From contig LUCM01000586.1 in assembly GCA_008360955.1 (NCBI GenBank), forward strand, positions 72,500 to 136,499: a stretch of DNA of 64,000 nucleotides, given 5' to 3'. This DNA is from Fasciolopsis buskii. Lineage: Eukaryota > Platyhelminthes > Trematoda > Plagiorchiida > Fasciolidae. Made by a program: the position numbers and the translations under genes. Position 1 is the stretch's first letter. Each line of letters starts with the position of its first letter. Below are positions 11,701 to 25,820 of the stretch, piece after piece. Under the pieces are notes generated by a model, which saw only the letters and a program-made list of their open reading frames with translations, ran no database searches and was not told the origin of the DNA.

Positions 11701-12999
11701 CCAAAATATTTTAAATAAAACCATTGCATTACTGAGCACTTACTACAACCGTTAACATCTTCAGCCATTTTCTGACCTCCACTGCGTATGTCTCATACGT
11801 TAGTGTTGCGTGTTTCGTTGTTCGCTGCTGCCCAAATGACAGCTAAAAATCATCGTATTTTAAACGGTGACATTGCTGGCCATCGTTTATTGATAACCCC
11901 GGAGCCGTCATTCTAGTTCTCGTCGTCAGCTGTCTACTTTCTTTTTTGTCGATATCTCCAACAGTTTCATTCTTTGATTGCTAACGGCTGCAGTTCAAGA
12001 GTCAACTGCTACAGTGTGAGAGTCAGATGTTGCTGTTCATTTGTGGAACTTGAATTATAATCGAGTGCTTAACGCCCATAAACTGGTTTATATCACTTGA
12101 ATTTGTGGAAGTATCGCTGTTAGTGAGGTTGTCTCCATTACTATTTCATTTACCCAACAAAATTCGGTCGAAAACTACTATTTCTGTAACCGAGTGGTTA
12201 TAAGATTACACTACAGCACAGTTACATTTTCTGCTCCAGTGATTCAGTTTTTAGTGAAAGTTGTCATCTATGTATCGGTCGTTCTATGCTAAATACAAAT
12301 CAACGGAGCTTTGAAAAAAATTAAGTTCGCTATCGTGTGGTATATTTTTATAAATACTACGGTTCCATCTGATCAAACGTCCTTAGGAAAAAACAAAAGC
12401 TTTTGGATCTAGTAGTTGTCTCGTAAAATGTTACGATAACTCTCTTTGTATACGTAGTTATGAACACCTGTGCATGCTCTCCAGCCTTTGTTGTCTTGTT
12501 TCGGAACCAGATTACATTATACTAGATTTTCAGCTGATCGGTGGAGCTGCCCTAGGAACGGGTTGCTGTTCAGTGGTTTCATTAATTTCTACCTACGCGA
12601 AGGGCACAGCAAGTTTCAGACAATGATTGGTAAAATTTTCGGCAGCATCATGTTTCGACAGGTTCGTCGGAGCGCTCCAAGTTTGGATGAATGGCGCTCG
12701 CCATTCAGTTCAGCTTATTGGTTTGCCTTTTGGTTAGAAAAAAAACCGTAGGGACGTTTTCGGTATTTTTTATTTCCGCCCGCGACTCGAATTGGGCCTA
12801 GTTACATTCAAATAGGCAGGCTCGGAATGTTCAGATAAAAATATGACAAAACGGTTCAAAAGTCATCTGTTTTTCATCATTTTCCGCACCAGTCTCTTCA
12901 ATATGATGCGGGATCTTCAGTCTCTTCATTAGGTTATGTTCTGATCACGTGGCATTGTTTCATCAGCTGACTGATTGCTTTTCCTAATTTCGTCCACAG

Positions 13000-13117
13000 A
13001 ACACCAACAATGGCTGGTGGATTATTCAGTATTTCACGGGAGTTTTTCCGAGATCTTGGCTACTACGATGAGGGCATGGAAGTATGGGGCGGAGAGAATT
13101 TGGAACTGTCTTTCAAA
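13000..13117 (+). CDS. GALNT: GALNT exon 3 of 6: Gal/GalNAc-T motif (WGGEN)
   Basis: The first base completes the Arg codon begun in exon 2. The exon then reads [31 protein letters not shown] and LELSFK, ending exactly at a codon boundary before GTAAGC at 13118. TPTMAGGLF and WGGEN(LE)SF form the Gal/GalNAc-T motif, which lines the acceptor and nucleotide-sugar site and is among the best conserved parts of GT27 enzymes. All expected residues (W, GG, E, N) are present. The acceptor is CGTCCACAG with an upstream pyrimidine tract. Confidence 0.95.
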
Positions 13118-16100
13118 GTAAGCTGTCCTGTTTTCGGTTTTCAACTTTCTTTTGCTCACTTTGTTGCACTGCAACGGTTTAGAATGTCCAAATAAATGAC
13201 TGGTTAGAAAAACGATTCATTGCCGCCTTTCTGGAATTTGGGGGTAGGCAACAGACGATCAACCTGAGTTGCGGCGATTATGATGAATATGGGCAATGAC
13301 AGACGGGCTGATTCACTGACCTACTTTTCGTTTACCAGTAATATTCAACTTTCAGTATCTTCAGTGTTCATTTTTTTGGGAGGCGTTGGATGATCGATAA
13401 CTCCTTCATAAATCACAAGTTGGGAATGGTTAATAAAGCTGTCTGAACTTTTGAGCAAAGAAAAGCTTCAAAAGTCTCGTAGATTGAAAGCTCTGACTCA
13501 TCCCGAGAAAAAATAGCGTTCCATATTTGAGCCGGTTTTCTCGTTTGTTCGACAGTACTTGCTGTAGTCATACAAATACACAGTAGCTAACATGCTTGCT
13601 TTTCGTGCGTTGTAAGTAGTGAAATTGGATTTTCAAAACTTGATCTGGCAGAAGGTGAATATCGGGTTTTTTCCTGTTGCTTTGGTATCACAAATATCGC
13701 ATGATACACACTGCATTCGTAGTTGCCATGTCCGATTCGCTTTGGGTTAGTAACCAGACTGTAAAATATCTTCTCAGTAATTCAGCTCCGTATTTTTGTC
13801 TAAAACAACTTGTCAAAAAACGTTGCTTTCAGTTCTAGACGGAAAGAACTTACCAAATTCTTCTGCCCCGAACCCACCATCTGGGATCATTGACGCTTTC
13901 AGAAGACAGCTTGCTTACCTCATTTTGTGCGATAATGTTATAGTGATGCACGACATTTTTCTTGCTAATGCTGGCAATGACGAAGCGCACTCGATCGATG
14001 TGTTCTTTTTGCACAATCGCACATTTAAAATGCACCATTGAGGAAATCGGCAATTGCATGAGAAAATCAAGAAAGCTTTTAAGCCGCCATCAAGCCGCTT
14101 GTTACTAATTTTCTACCCATGCTTATTCACCATCCGATCTAGGCTCAATCGAGCCATTATGACGGTTTGCGAACTGGGATCTCCGACGGGTATGTGTGAG
14201 TAAATTCCTGAATAAGTTTGAGCTCAGTGTTCTATCTATGAATTAGTGATCAGGACGTCGACTCGAAAGCTGTGCGTGGACAATATTGCATATATCTCAT
14301 GCCGCGAAAGATCAGTGTAACGTTTCAACCTAACTTTCTTTGAGTTAATTTCATAATAAAAACAGTCCCTGGTTGTCTTGTAATTCTTGAATGTTTTTTA
14401 TCTTTCTGTTAACATATCACAGTGATTCGTAAGTCACTGCAGAACAGGAAGAGATAAACAAGAAAAACTGAAGTGATCTTCGTATATAAAATTTTTCTCT
14501 AACTCCCCACTTTTATGCGCATGGATGGTCTTTAGTCGACAAGCAAATGCTTGGAAATAGTTGCACATCGTGGTTTGCGTCTCACTGGACGAAAAATGTT
14601 CAGTACCAACAGCACGAGCTCACCAGGTATCAACTTACTTCCTTAATTTTCTTCACAATCAGTTTTGCAAATTCTCGGATGAGTTCTAATTCTCTACAAC
14701 TCAGTTTGCCCAAAGTCTAATATCTCTTTGGCGTTTCACCTGGGGGTATCTGATCCTCGCGTCAGTGACCAGCATTTTATCGTATAGTAAAATACAGCGG
14801 TTTGTAAATTGAGTTTCAAAATCTGTTTAACTTTTGCCTGCAACATATTTGTGCATTCTCCTCTCATTAACTTCTACTGCATTTAGAACTCCACTTTTGC
14901 GAGTCATTATTTCTCTCGTGCAATTCTCACTTGAATGGAATACGTGTTGCTAACATGTGCTTTGGCAGGTTTTCCGTGTCACTGGTTATTGGGTGGTGGA
15001 TTGTTTACATGCTTTTGTTTGTTACCCACTTTTTTCAGCTGGCCCATACCAGACAGATTTCACGTGCCCTAGCCTAATTTAAGAATCGGCATACCACGAA
15101 AGATATTTGAATATCTTTACAACATGCTGTTTAGTCAATCTACCATCAACATGTTCTGACGTGGTCACGCATAAAGTGCCCTTGAAAATGGACCTTTGGT
15201 TTGTCTTATCAACCGTTTGCAGAGTTTAGTGTCTAAAGTCTTCCTTCGCAGCGCTGGACCAGGTGCCTCGGGTTTTTGAGTCTGTGCTGACACGACTTCT
15301 AAACTCTTATCTGTTCACGTCCAAAACATGTACGCATAGGTAAACGTGTCGTTTGAAACAGCAGCGTGATGCGCCATTTCTAAATGTTACGACGCATTGG
15401 CTTTGAGCCAAGTAAAGCAAACTTTGTTCATTTATTTTGTTCAGTTACACGGGATCGAATTGGGTTGTTTCGGTCTACTCTGCAGGATTCTGTTTCTTTT
15501 CAGCACACTAAGCAACCGGTTCTTTTTGTTGCTATGATCTACCAAAAATCATCAAATTCTATCTCTGTGCCCTTAGCAGTTATACCAACAATATGCATAC
15601 TTTGACCATGCAAGAAAAGGCAGCGGCTGCACATGCAAAAACCGATTTTTTCATTTATTGCGCTGTTTTTAATGATTTATCCTCCGTCTCAATTCTTCCG
15701 TGTTGTAAATATGCCTAAACTCAATTCTTTTTACCTTACTGTGGACATTTATTTTATAAAAATACTTTTCCGTTCCTTATAATGGTAGTTTCCTTAGAAC
15801 TATTAAGCAATTCAATAGAAAAGTTGGTTATCTGTGCTCGTTCCGCGTGATTTACAAGCGGTTCTTGCGGAACACAATATGCATGTTCTGTTCTCTAAGC
15901 TCTTCAATGAGTATCAGGACGCTATCCAAGCCCCATAAACGAACAGAGTATGTAGTTCTTCATAACTAGGATTCTAACTGTTCGGTCGAATCTCAACCGA
16001 AAAGTCTATGCTCCCTCACAAAACTATTGATACTGTTCCCATCAAAATCGTCTTCGCACAGCGCTACAAAGTGTAAGTCGTTCTCGATATGATGGCGTTC

Positions 16101-17387
16101 CGTGGATCTCACTGGTATTAATCAGCGCAATTTTCGACTAATTCTCCCTGCTAAACCACTTCATTCTCTTTTCTGGAGAGATCGTGAGTACCAATTTTAT
16201 AAATTATTTGGATTTTCTCGTCTTCCAACTGAAATTTTCAAAATGCTTATTGGTTCATTATAATCAACGATTCTCATTTTCGTCTGACAAAGGGACCGAA
16301 TGGTAAAACGCCTCGTCTACTCTCTTCCATGAAACGCATTAATCGAATCCAATAGTGTTGCTTTAGGCACTCATTAATTCTTAGTTACTTTTGATGCGAG
16401 ACATACAGTTCCCATCAGTCAACGTATGTCTTAACGATGGTACGTCTGCAGTTGGCATTCTTTGTAGAGTTCGAAGTTCATATTAACGGCTTTGTTTCAT
16501 CCTTTTTCAACAAGCTTGTTTACTGTAAAGCATTGTTGCATTATGATTGTCAGTGCTTGCTCACAGAGTTAGGAAACAGGAAAGTATTCCATTCCGGTGC
16601 ATTCCTATCTTCCGCGCCCATGTCAATCATGGATGACAGATTTCGAAAAGCTAAAGCCTAAACACATGGATTCCTGCTGCGTAATGCATTGACTGCTCCT
16701 CAAGAAACATACTGTAGTCCTAAATCATTCCCACTTAGCACCACCAGCTTGCAAAATATCTTTGTTGTCTGACAAAGATTTACGATTTTTGTCAGGGATT
16801 GAGGTTTATGCTACCTGGTGCCGATGAAGATGTGGCCACTAAAGTGATATTAAATCTCTGAAAGGTGGCGGTGTCGTCAGCAAATAGGCTATATTGGACA
16901 GGCAGCTGCAATGCCCAATATGTGATGGGTTTAGCTCAGCAGTCGTTACATCCAAAATTACTTAAAGAGTCCATTGATGGCAGTTTGATATAACGAATGT
17001 AGTTCTCAAATAGATAATGCCTCAGGCCACTTTCTGTCAGAACATTGTATTCTAAAAGAAGTATGCAAACCTATAGTCTCGATCATTGGCATTGAGCAGT
17101 TCGGGAATACATTATTTCGTTCCACTTCCTTGCACACTCGGTTTTCTGGACAAAAGCTTAGGATCCCTTCTCTTAGATAGCCTCTTTTGCTATACGTGGT
17201 AAGGACAGTGCCTACTGAGAACCCAGGGATCACATCGATTACGTGAAATCGGGGTCCAGAAAAGATGACACTTTAAATGAACCACCGCTTCGATTTCATC
17301 CTCTCAGTGTTTTCCTTTTTCCGTTAGCACGTAGTCTCGGATCGAATTCATGCTGTGTTTGCGTACACAGTATCTACCAGTGTTTTA

Positions 17388-17411
17388 AATATATATATTG
17401 CATATATATTG
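17388..17411. repeat. Short AT-rich microsatellite
   Basis: Two TATATATAT runs separated by a TGC, giving an imperfect palindrome around 17400. Confidence 0.75.
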
Positions 17412-18404
17412 CTCGCGCACTATTTTGTTGAATCGCTAGTTTTTCCGCGATCTGTGAAACCGTTTTCAATGGCAAGTAATCACTTAGTGGTTGAGTAAGC
17501 AAATTAGTAAAACAAAGTGTTCATCATAAGGAATAGTAACCCTACCGGTGATCAGTGTAACATAACGGAAACTGAAAAATGGGTGTGAAATATTTGTGAG
17601 TCCGCATCGCGAAACGGGGCTCTACCTACCCAGTTTGTTTGGGATATATTTTCTATTTTGCCTCAAATGTAAATCACATCTAACGCGCATGGGTATTACA
17701 AGAGATTTAATAACTCCATTGTCGTTTTTCTGTCATTTCTGAAGAGTTCCCAGCTCATCTCTACCAGGAATATTCTCTCTTATATGAAGCCAGTATTATC
17801 ATCGATCTAGATGACAGACATCATGTTACATCAAGTTTGTTGTGAACCATTTGCCTCCAAACCACACGAAGTATCTAATCCAGCAAGATGGTTCGTGAAT
17901 GCCCAAATTTTATATGTCCCTCGTAGCCTTTTACTGTAATATCACATCTTTCGAATACCCGGCGTGCTCTCCTAGGTTTTATATCAAGTACCAATAAGAA
18001 ATTCTAGCAAAATCAATATATGGGAATACAATGCGTTACCTAACGAAGATAAGCCAGGATCATTTTTGGAAGAATAACGGAAAATGCAAATGAAGTTCTG
18101 AAATAGCTGAAATAGCATGTAAATATGTTTCACTTGTGAGAGAAAATGGGAATTAAATATTCCCCGTAGACTAGGCAAACGCGCATTCATTTTCCCAATG
18201 GGATGGCGTAATCATTTCGCACTCGTCCTCTTTTAGCTATTTCTTTGTTACCTTCTCCAACGGTAAGGGTGCCATTCTGTGTTGTTAAACATTGTGCCTT
18301 GCGACTTTACGTACTCGGTCAAAGATTGATTGTTGTCCGCTGGATGGGGATTAAGGCCTGTGGCAGAATAAGTATTTAGAATGGGTAAGTATCTCGTTCG
18401 ATGG

Positions 18405-18405
18405 A

Positions 18406-18432
<27 letters not shown>
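18405..18432. repeat. (AT)14 microsatellite
   Basis: Perfect alternating AT for 28 bases, preceded by ATGG and followed by CGGTGG. Confidence 0.95.
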
Positions 18433-18438
<6 letters not shown>

Positions 18439-21400
18439 TTGTCATCTCTCCTGTGATCTTGTGTTCTTGAGGCTGATGTTCTGTACGTCGCTTTGCTAAA
18501 TTTTTCTTCTCTGAGGAATGCATTTGTTTGCGCCTGCTTCTAATTCGTGTATTGAGTCGGTTTTCAACGCACATTCGTTCCTCATTCTGTTTACTGCCAG
18601 AAATTTTGTTGGAATCGAATGATATTACCGGTGGAAATGTAACTGTCAATGAAATGAAGTGATATTTCGATGCAGTGTTTGTCCCTGGAATGCACATGGT
18701 TTTTTATAGATATGGGCTACATGTCTGAACTGCTTGTGTGGGTGGAAAAAGGGCTTGACACCCTTACAGAAATCACGCGGTTTTCATCACTTAGGCAGCG
18801 TTGCTGAAGTCCTTATAAATGAAACAATAATCATGACCTGTGCGGATGTCCATGCACAGTGTACCGTCATCGTGATTTACCTTTTGGACGTTGTTAGCTA
18901 ACACGTGTAAACAGATTAGTCGAACGCATCATCATGTGATCTATTTCGGTAACAATAAAACTGTTTTTACGTGTTTTGTGAGCTTGCTAACCAGTTAAAT
19001 TTACCCGTCCTTCCGTATGACTAAGTCAGCCATGTGCAGAAGTTACCAGCTCCGTTTGTGTTCCAGTGGAGTTATGAAACTCCAGCATTGGTACGCTTTT
19101 GAAAGAAAAGAGTCGGCAAATTGGATGTCCACTATCATGTGCGCTCACCAGACGGGTTTTCCAGTTATACGAACCAACTTGAAAACGGATTACGTCGTTC
19201 GGATCACGTACTCCGTATACGTATGGAAATCGCGCAACTTGCCGCATGTTTGAAACAGTCATTTGATTTGTGCTCACCGTTGCGGCCACATATTGACTGT
19301 ACTGGAAGTCGTATTTTCGGATGGTGTGACGTAGATGATTGGGGTCACACTCCCGTGTGCACAAAAGTTGCATGACCTTGTGTTAGGTACATCAGCCCAA
19401 ACCGGTAAATCCCTGTGTCCCTGTTTGTTGTTTGTGTAAACCTTTTGCATGCGAAATTCATGCGGTCACCGTAACCAGGGCTCAGTAGTTGTTCGGATCG
19501 GCAGTGAAACAGTTAGCTGGAGTGAAATGAAGGTAGCTTAAATTATATAGACCTTTTTCTAAACTCGGGCCACTGAACGAAACTTCCCAGTGAGAGGTTC
19601 TGGAAACTTCCAAGTGAATATGACAGCTATGTTCGTTGGAATCTTGATGTGTTCCCGTCCTAAACATGTTTTTCTTTGCCCTTGCACTTACATCGTTGGC
19701 ACTGCACGTCCCTCATGTGGGTTTTCCCAGGTGTATTGTTAATACGCATTTAAAGTAAGGGACCTAAGCAGTCCAATCACTTCGGGATGGGAAAATGCAC
19801 TGGTATTATTAAGAATTAGGCAAATCGAGATTTTAAACTGCTTTGAGGGACCTACCTTAAGCTTGTCCATCGATTTACTTTTCTTCTTAGGCTAGGAACA
19901 AATTGCTTTCTATTCTGATCCCATTCCTCTTACCATCGAAACTCAAATGAGGGTGTTTTTTATGCCTGTGAGCAGTGTTTCAGAAATAGATGAGTCTAAC
20001 CCGGTACTCTTGATTATCATCACATTGTACTTTTCATAATGCCATTCCAACATTACTACAATCCCAAGATCCTGCTTTTTGAAGTCTTTAAATCTATATC
20101 CTCTTTCTAGCATTCAGTTGCATGAAGTGCGTGACCTGATTCTAGAAATGCTGCCGCAAGTGCCAGTTGCCTACTACTGTATCTACGGTTCCATGCCTTC
20201 TTATTTGTTGGTTAGTAATTTTAATCCAATGGACTCATTTTTGTCCTTATAATTGGGCTGAAGTTGCCCCGTACCCTTTTTTATTGTACGCATGTGCACG
20301 CTGATCGATTTACATCGGATTACAAAACATCGGTTTTTCGCACATCCTCCTTTTCGACAACTTATATGTTTGCCCACACTCAGTCAAGGGATGAAAGAGG
20401 CCGATTAGTGAATGCGAACGTTCAGACAACATATGTCCACTCACTGACAGAAAGTAACAATTATTTTACTAGTATGACCATCTTTCGCATGGTTCGGTGA
20501 ATGAAAGGAAGCGAACGCTGGTTCCTTATGGATGGACCAAGCGGCTTTTCGTTTATTGCCATTTGTCATATTTTCTGCGTAGACTGGTGAACATTTTCGG
20601 TTTCTAACATGGAAATTGTTTGGCGTCATTTTTCCATTAGCACCTATGATGGACGATAAGAAATGCATCTTTTGCTTTCTTATTTGGATATCTGAAGACG
20701 GTTTCATTACTGTAAATCCTGCTTCATTTTATCCGTGTCACCTACCGTATAGATTTCGAGTCAGACACCCTCATAGGTCTATCAAATTTGATCGGCAGAT
20801 ATGGGAAGGGGTGGAATGGAAAATGTCATGGCAGTATATGCTTATGGATATGGTGTCTTTTGTAAGTAGGAAGTAGCTTCGATTGAAATCCGAACTGAAG
20901 AATTAGTTGTATTTTTATTCTCGTTGTTCACGATCCAACACAAGAGTTTCAAAGAACTATTACTATTTCGAATGTATTTTAGTTGGGATATTCTTCCGTA
21001 ACACTCCTGCTTCGTCGACCTGCTTCGCAAATCTTTATTCGAATCAACAGTTTACTCAGGTTGTTAGGTATTCGTTGATCACTGATTGCCATGTTTCAAT
21101 TGTAACGTGCTTGTTGGTCTTCTCACGAGGTCACGTTTCATGTTATTGCTCTTCTGAGTCTCGGGATTGTAAATTAGGAACTTTGGGGATAAAATGTTGC
21201 ATGGCGGCAGAGGTCACGCAGTTGCATGGCTCTCAAGTTTTTAAAGTCTTAGCCAACCGTTCTTTCGAAAACAGTCATCTCAGCAGTTTGATGGCGGTAA
21301 TGCGGTTCTGCTTCTCCGCCTAATTCATTCAATAGATGTTTAATAAGTGTGCTGCCGATAGTTATTTTATGTTGTCATTCATTCATCCCTTGTTGAACTT

Positions 21401-21811
21401 ACTAACCTTCTAGATGTGATCTGTTTTGTCTAATGTTTCTAATGTCACACAGTTATAAACTCAGCTAGATGTTCATCATCAGGATGCCCTTTACAACTAT
21501 GATTCAGCCTCTTCCCAACGTAGTTGTCGATGTTTCCCTAATTTTAATTAAACATACTGGGTTCCTCTTACCCGGTAACCTATTGTTCGTTTCTAGATAG
21601 GGTGTGGTCAGGCATTTTCCAACATGGACCTAATATCTGGACTTGCGAGCGCGAATCTCCTTGATACCCCAGTCACCACCCAGGTGACCACTGGTAAATA
21701 GCCCCGGGTTCTCCCCGGAACAATTCTGTAATATCTCCATTATATAAGAGAACAACACACCGTCGGGTGGAAAATCAAAGCACAAGTAAAGCATCCAAAA
21801 TTCAGTGCCAA

Positions 21812-21880
21812 GAAACGGATTTGAATCTGGTGTGATCCGCCTACCGATTAGATGCTCTCAACCCTGAGCCGTAGCCTTTG
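21812..21880 (-). repeat. Possible tRNA-like relic of a SINE
   Basis: On the minus strand GGTTGAGAGCATCTAATCGG precedes CACACCAGATTCAAATCCG, which resembles a tRNA D-arm followed by a mutated B box. No clean cloverleaf closes, and no second copy of this exact unit was found in the window. It may instead be chance. Confidence 0.3.
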
Positions 21881-23299
21881 AGAGCTGAGATAGCTCTGTT
21901 TTCGCCTGTTCGATTCTCACTCGCAGTGATAGATGTTAATCGTCCAGGAGGCAAATGGATTTTGCACTTTTCTAAATGCCTGGCTCCACGAGTCACTTCG
22001 AATTATCTATAGGTAGTAAAATATATGGATGTAACGATTTTTCTGCAGTTGGATTTTAAGATAATATCCATCTCATTAAAATTGATGGAACCGTTTAGTT
22101 TTAGCATCCAGTTTAAATGAATTGAATTCTTTATTTTCTGAATTGATCTTAAAGACTTTTAACAAAAGGCATTCTGTAAGTGGACATCAGTCTTCGGCTG
22201 TATATTCTGTTGGCTGAGGAGAATCCAATGTTACGTCAACTGCGAAAGTCAACCAGTTCGTCGCCGTCATCTGCAAAACCTTGGTTGAATAGGAATGCTG
22301 TTCCTCGGAGCTATATGTTTGTGGACAGATATTGCATAGATCCAGATTTGCAATAACCACGAATTGATTGTCACTTAGTTATTTGCCCCACCTCTGTTCC
22401 TGTTCTCACCGGTGTTTTCTCTAGTTATACCTTTAAGCCTTTACGTTTTCGATTACTTTTTCCACTGACTATTGAACAGTCTCCGTGAATACAGGACCAC
22501 GTTCCTCAGATGTCGTTAAATGATTCAGAACACTGCGCGAACTGTTTTTCACGTTTCTTTTATTCACATTGCTCTCAGGTTTTCCGTTTCTTTTATATAT
22601 ACCCGAGAGAATTTACCTTAGTATATCGTCTTCAGTAAGTGGCCTGTTGGTTTCAACGTGCTTAAAGAAACCTCATACATGGGAACAGTGAAGTAGGCGC
22701 AATCTATTACTCTAGATGACCGTAACACACTCAGTAAGAATTGAGTACAATGGCCGGTTGAGCTTGTTTGACGAGTCGAGTCGAATCGGCTGCCATCACA
22801 GAAATGAGACATCTGAACCTCGTAACAAAACATCTGGTCTTTGCATGTTACTGCTCATTCCGTTCAGTTTCCGCTCACTCTTTCAGCTGTAAATCCTGGT
22901 TGCATTTGATGGAAAATTATTTTCACGACCAGAACCTTTTCAACTTCTGCTTAGTATCCACCGGTTGTTTTTCGAAAAAAAGAACTTGTTTATCCTGTCA
23001 GTGTTGATTAGTTCGGATGTCGCGCTACTCCTCGTTCAGAATTATTTGCAGTTGGACTTCTTTATCCGATTTGGTGATTTTCTTCGCCTGTTGCAGTGTA
23101 TGGTAATCTCGTCATATGCTCTCCCCCGCTGTTGTGATCAGATGACCGGCGCATATAGATAACCCAATCTTTATGTATGTGTTATGGCAAACATTTGTAG
23201 CTTCTGATTGAATTTGCTCTCTTATCCTTATTTTAACCCCTATTCGAGCTTCACAAATTCACACCTACTTCTTGTCTCTTGCTTGCTTCACCGGTTTAG

Positions 23300-23488
23300 A
23301 CATGGATGTGTGGGGGGACACTGGAGACTATACCGTGCAGTCACGTCGGGCACATTTTTCGCAAACGTTCACCGTATAAATGGGAGTCCAAGTTTACTTC
23401 ACCTCTGCGTCGAAATACCATCCGACTGGCCGAGGTGTGGCTGGACGACTACAAAAGATTCTACTACGCGAAAATCGGTTTCCAACTG
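23300..23488 (+). CDS. GALNT: GALNT exon 4 of 6: metal-binding His and end of catalytic core
   Basis: A 63-codon exon in phase 0 on both sides. It reads TWMCGGTLETIPCSHVGHIFRK, then SPYKWESK, SPLRRNTIRLAEVWLDDYKRFYY and AKIGFQL. The His of VGH (CAC at 23351-23353) is the third metal ligand in GT27 structures. CGGTLE and CSHVGHIFRK contain the conserved cysteines. RSPYKW with the following residues corresponds to the flexible loop that closes over UDP-GalNAc. The family normally has an Ile or Leu at the position of the first Thr. The acceptor is ACCGGTTTAG and the donor is GTAGGT, with no frame disruption. Confidence 0.94.
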
Positions 23489-24585
23489 GTAGGTCGACCT
23501 TGGACTGTTGTTTTGTGTTTTTATTTTCGTTCTTCGATGACTGGTTGTTGGATGGACAGCCTGGGTCCTGTGGGAATATTGACACCTGTAAAAAAAACGT
23601 GAAATTTGTTAGGTTTATGGTACTTGGGAATATTTTAGATGATTTATAACTTTGTTTACTACTTTCTTTGCAATATTATGCTTTATCCTTGATACCCTGT
23701 GTTGTATAAAACGTGCACTGCGCTTCGAGTGAAAAAATTCCTAAAGTGCTCACAGCCTCAACCCCCTTTACGGACATACTCTGTGGATGAACTATGCAAC
23801 CAGACAATGAATAACTAAGGGTGAATGCTCAACTTTGATTAATTACTATCCATTTTCTTTATCACTTGATGTTCATTATTTATTTTCCTATTACCTCTGA
23901 GATGTGGCTTTGTCAGCGTTACCTTTTAGCTAGCTTTTTGAGGTAGGTGTCGAATCTGGTGAATCTGGTGTAGGTGTGAAATTTGTTGATGTGTGCTTTC
24001 GTTCAGTTCTGATTCACACACACGAAAAACAAAACTGAGCATACTTCATTAAGGACGCGGACCGCGGGTCCTGGACAACTAGTTATAGACGGCAATCGTC
24101 GACCTCAGTTCTAATCGGTGCTTTCGATGCTTTTGTCGTCTCGACAAAATAACCGAGACCCGAGCGATCACGGAGCAGATCGATGAAACCCTGCATTCAA
24201 CAGCAACTGTCACACAGACCCCCAGGTCGTGTAAACCTCAGACACGGTGGATATTCTCGACTTCACTCGTTCTGCTGGGTGCTCACAAACCTGGATGCAA
24301 CATGCAATGAAGAGCATAAATACCCTAGACGTCAGCCGACCAAAAGCCTGAGAAATGATCGCGAGCATTGGCAGATAGGGAAATATGAAGAAGTAGAAAA
24401 GCTGTCGCTATCGGAAATAATCGGAACCTTAAATGACTGATCAAGAATACTGGAAAGCGGAAGCTGAGCGATGGAAGGAACTCTAGCGCGCGTTGAATTG
24501 CCTGCGCATTGCCGCTTAGCAAAACGATGAAATCGGCACACTCTCAGTCGAAAGATGAGTTCCCTGGGAGGGGTTAACCTTCACA

Positions 24586-25610
24586 GTCTAAAAGATAAGA
24601 TGTGGCATTCTGTAGAACATCTTCTATGACCAAGCTGATGAGAAATGGGGATATAGAGCAGACTTACCGTATTCCACTGAAGGAAACTAAAGGTGGCTAA
24701 AGCTGGCCATAAGCCCCAAACCAACTTGAAGTATGATGGTGCAACTCTTTGAGGACCGACACATATTTCTCAGATATTCCATTTCTTGTTAAACAGGATC
24801 ATAGTACAGACGTATCAATAGAGTGAAAGACTGCGCGAATGTCTAAGAACACGATAATCATTGCCCTTTGTAGAGTAAAATGGTACTCTATCAATCGTGA
24901 AAGTGTGAAGATTCGGTCTGTTTATCCAAGACCAGCACAAAACCCGGCCAGTTTCTCACGAGGTTGAACTTCACACGTGTCGCACAACCTGCGAATAATG
25001 ACGGACGCAAGAAGCTTGGATGCTATCGGGATTAGGCTTATAGCCTTATGGTTAAAGCGGTGACCGCGCGGTCTCTTTTTAAACATGGGGACAATAATCA
25101 ACACTTTCCACGAGAAGGGGATCTTCTCGGAGTACCAAATCTTCGAGAAGAAAAATTGAAGTTCTTTGTCCAGTTCAATTTTCTCATTTTTCAACAGCGC
25201 TGGTGAAAGAGCATTGGAGCCCGGCGCTTTATGACGTCCTAATGTGGATGTCATTCCCGAAGGCTGGATCTGTTGTAACAGGCCACCGAACACGTGCTAG
25301 AGTAGCTAATGGATTGGCTGACGCTGATGGTCAAATGTTCTGCAGAGCGTACGATAATTTGCTGCTGATTGAGGATAGGCGAACCATCAGCTTCAAACAT
25401 CGTTTTGCTCACACCCAATATTTTCTTACAGGTTGCTCGGATGAGGTGAAATAGCTTGTTGGAATTCCCCATGGCAACAGTATGTACACTCTTCGAAGCT
25501 CGTTGTCACTGCCACGTTTTCAAATACTTATGCAAGTTTGCGTTGGTTTCCCTTCTCGTTACCAGCCATGCTTCATTATAGTTACCACCAGACAGAATGA
25601 AATTTCATAT
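24586..25610 (-). mobile_element. RTE-related reverse transcriptase fragment, antisense; second arm of the inverted repeat
   Basis: Nearly identical to 7810-8793 on the opposite strand. The translated segments are the same over 123 codons and differ by a single residue (SYSG versus SYSS) over another 73 codons. About 40 extra bases near 25546-25585 are absent from the other arm. It ends abruptly at 24586, where the partner continues into further RT-like codons, so this copy is truncated or the homology stops there. It has the same internal stops and no coding capacity. Confidence 0.88.
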
Positions 25611-25820
25611 GTCAAGGAGATGCAGAGACTTAGCAGAAATCCAGGATGCTACAACATGTTTTCGATACAACACACATCGATTACTAGGTTCTCCAATGCA
25701 CGGGCTAAGCACCCTTGTTGACCTATTCTCATCAGTGTTTGCACATTGAGTGTGGTTAGTTTGAGGACGAGGAAGTGCACCGGCTGGCGGAATTGTGTTC
25801 GGTGAGATTTAGATGCTATT

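Larger units (their letters stand above)
2594..12999 (+). other. GALNT intron, 10,406 bp, phase 2, with several retroelement remnants
   Basis: Apart from the RTE-derived pieces listed separately (4887-7310, 7328-7800, 7810-8793), I can read no exon, RNA gene or repeat. 2594-4886 and 8794-12999 are AT-leaning sequence without recognisable coding segments, and their open frames are short and unlike known proteins. The intron ends in a pyrimidine tract and CCACAG at 12999. Confidence 0.8.
13118..23299 (+). other. GALNT intron, 10,182 bp, phase 0
   Basis: I see no recognisable coding sequence. The contents I can name are two AT microsatellites (17388-17411 and 18405-18432) and a possible old tRNA-like relic (21812-21880). 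The many 60-140 codon open frames show no family motif and lie on both strands, as expected by chance. The intron ends CACCGGTTTAG. Confidence 0.8.
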
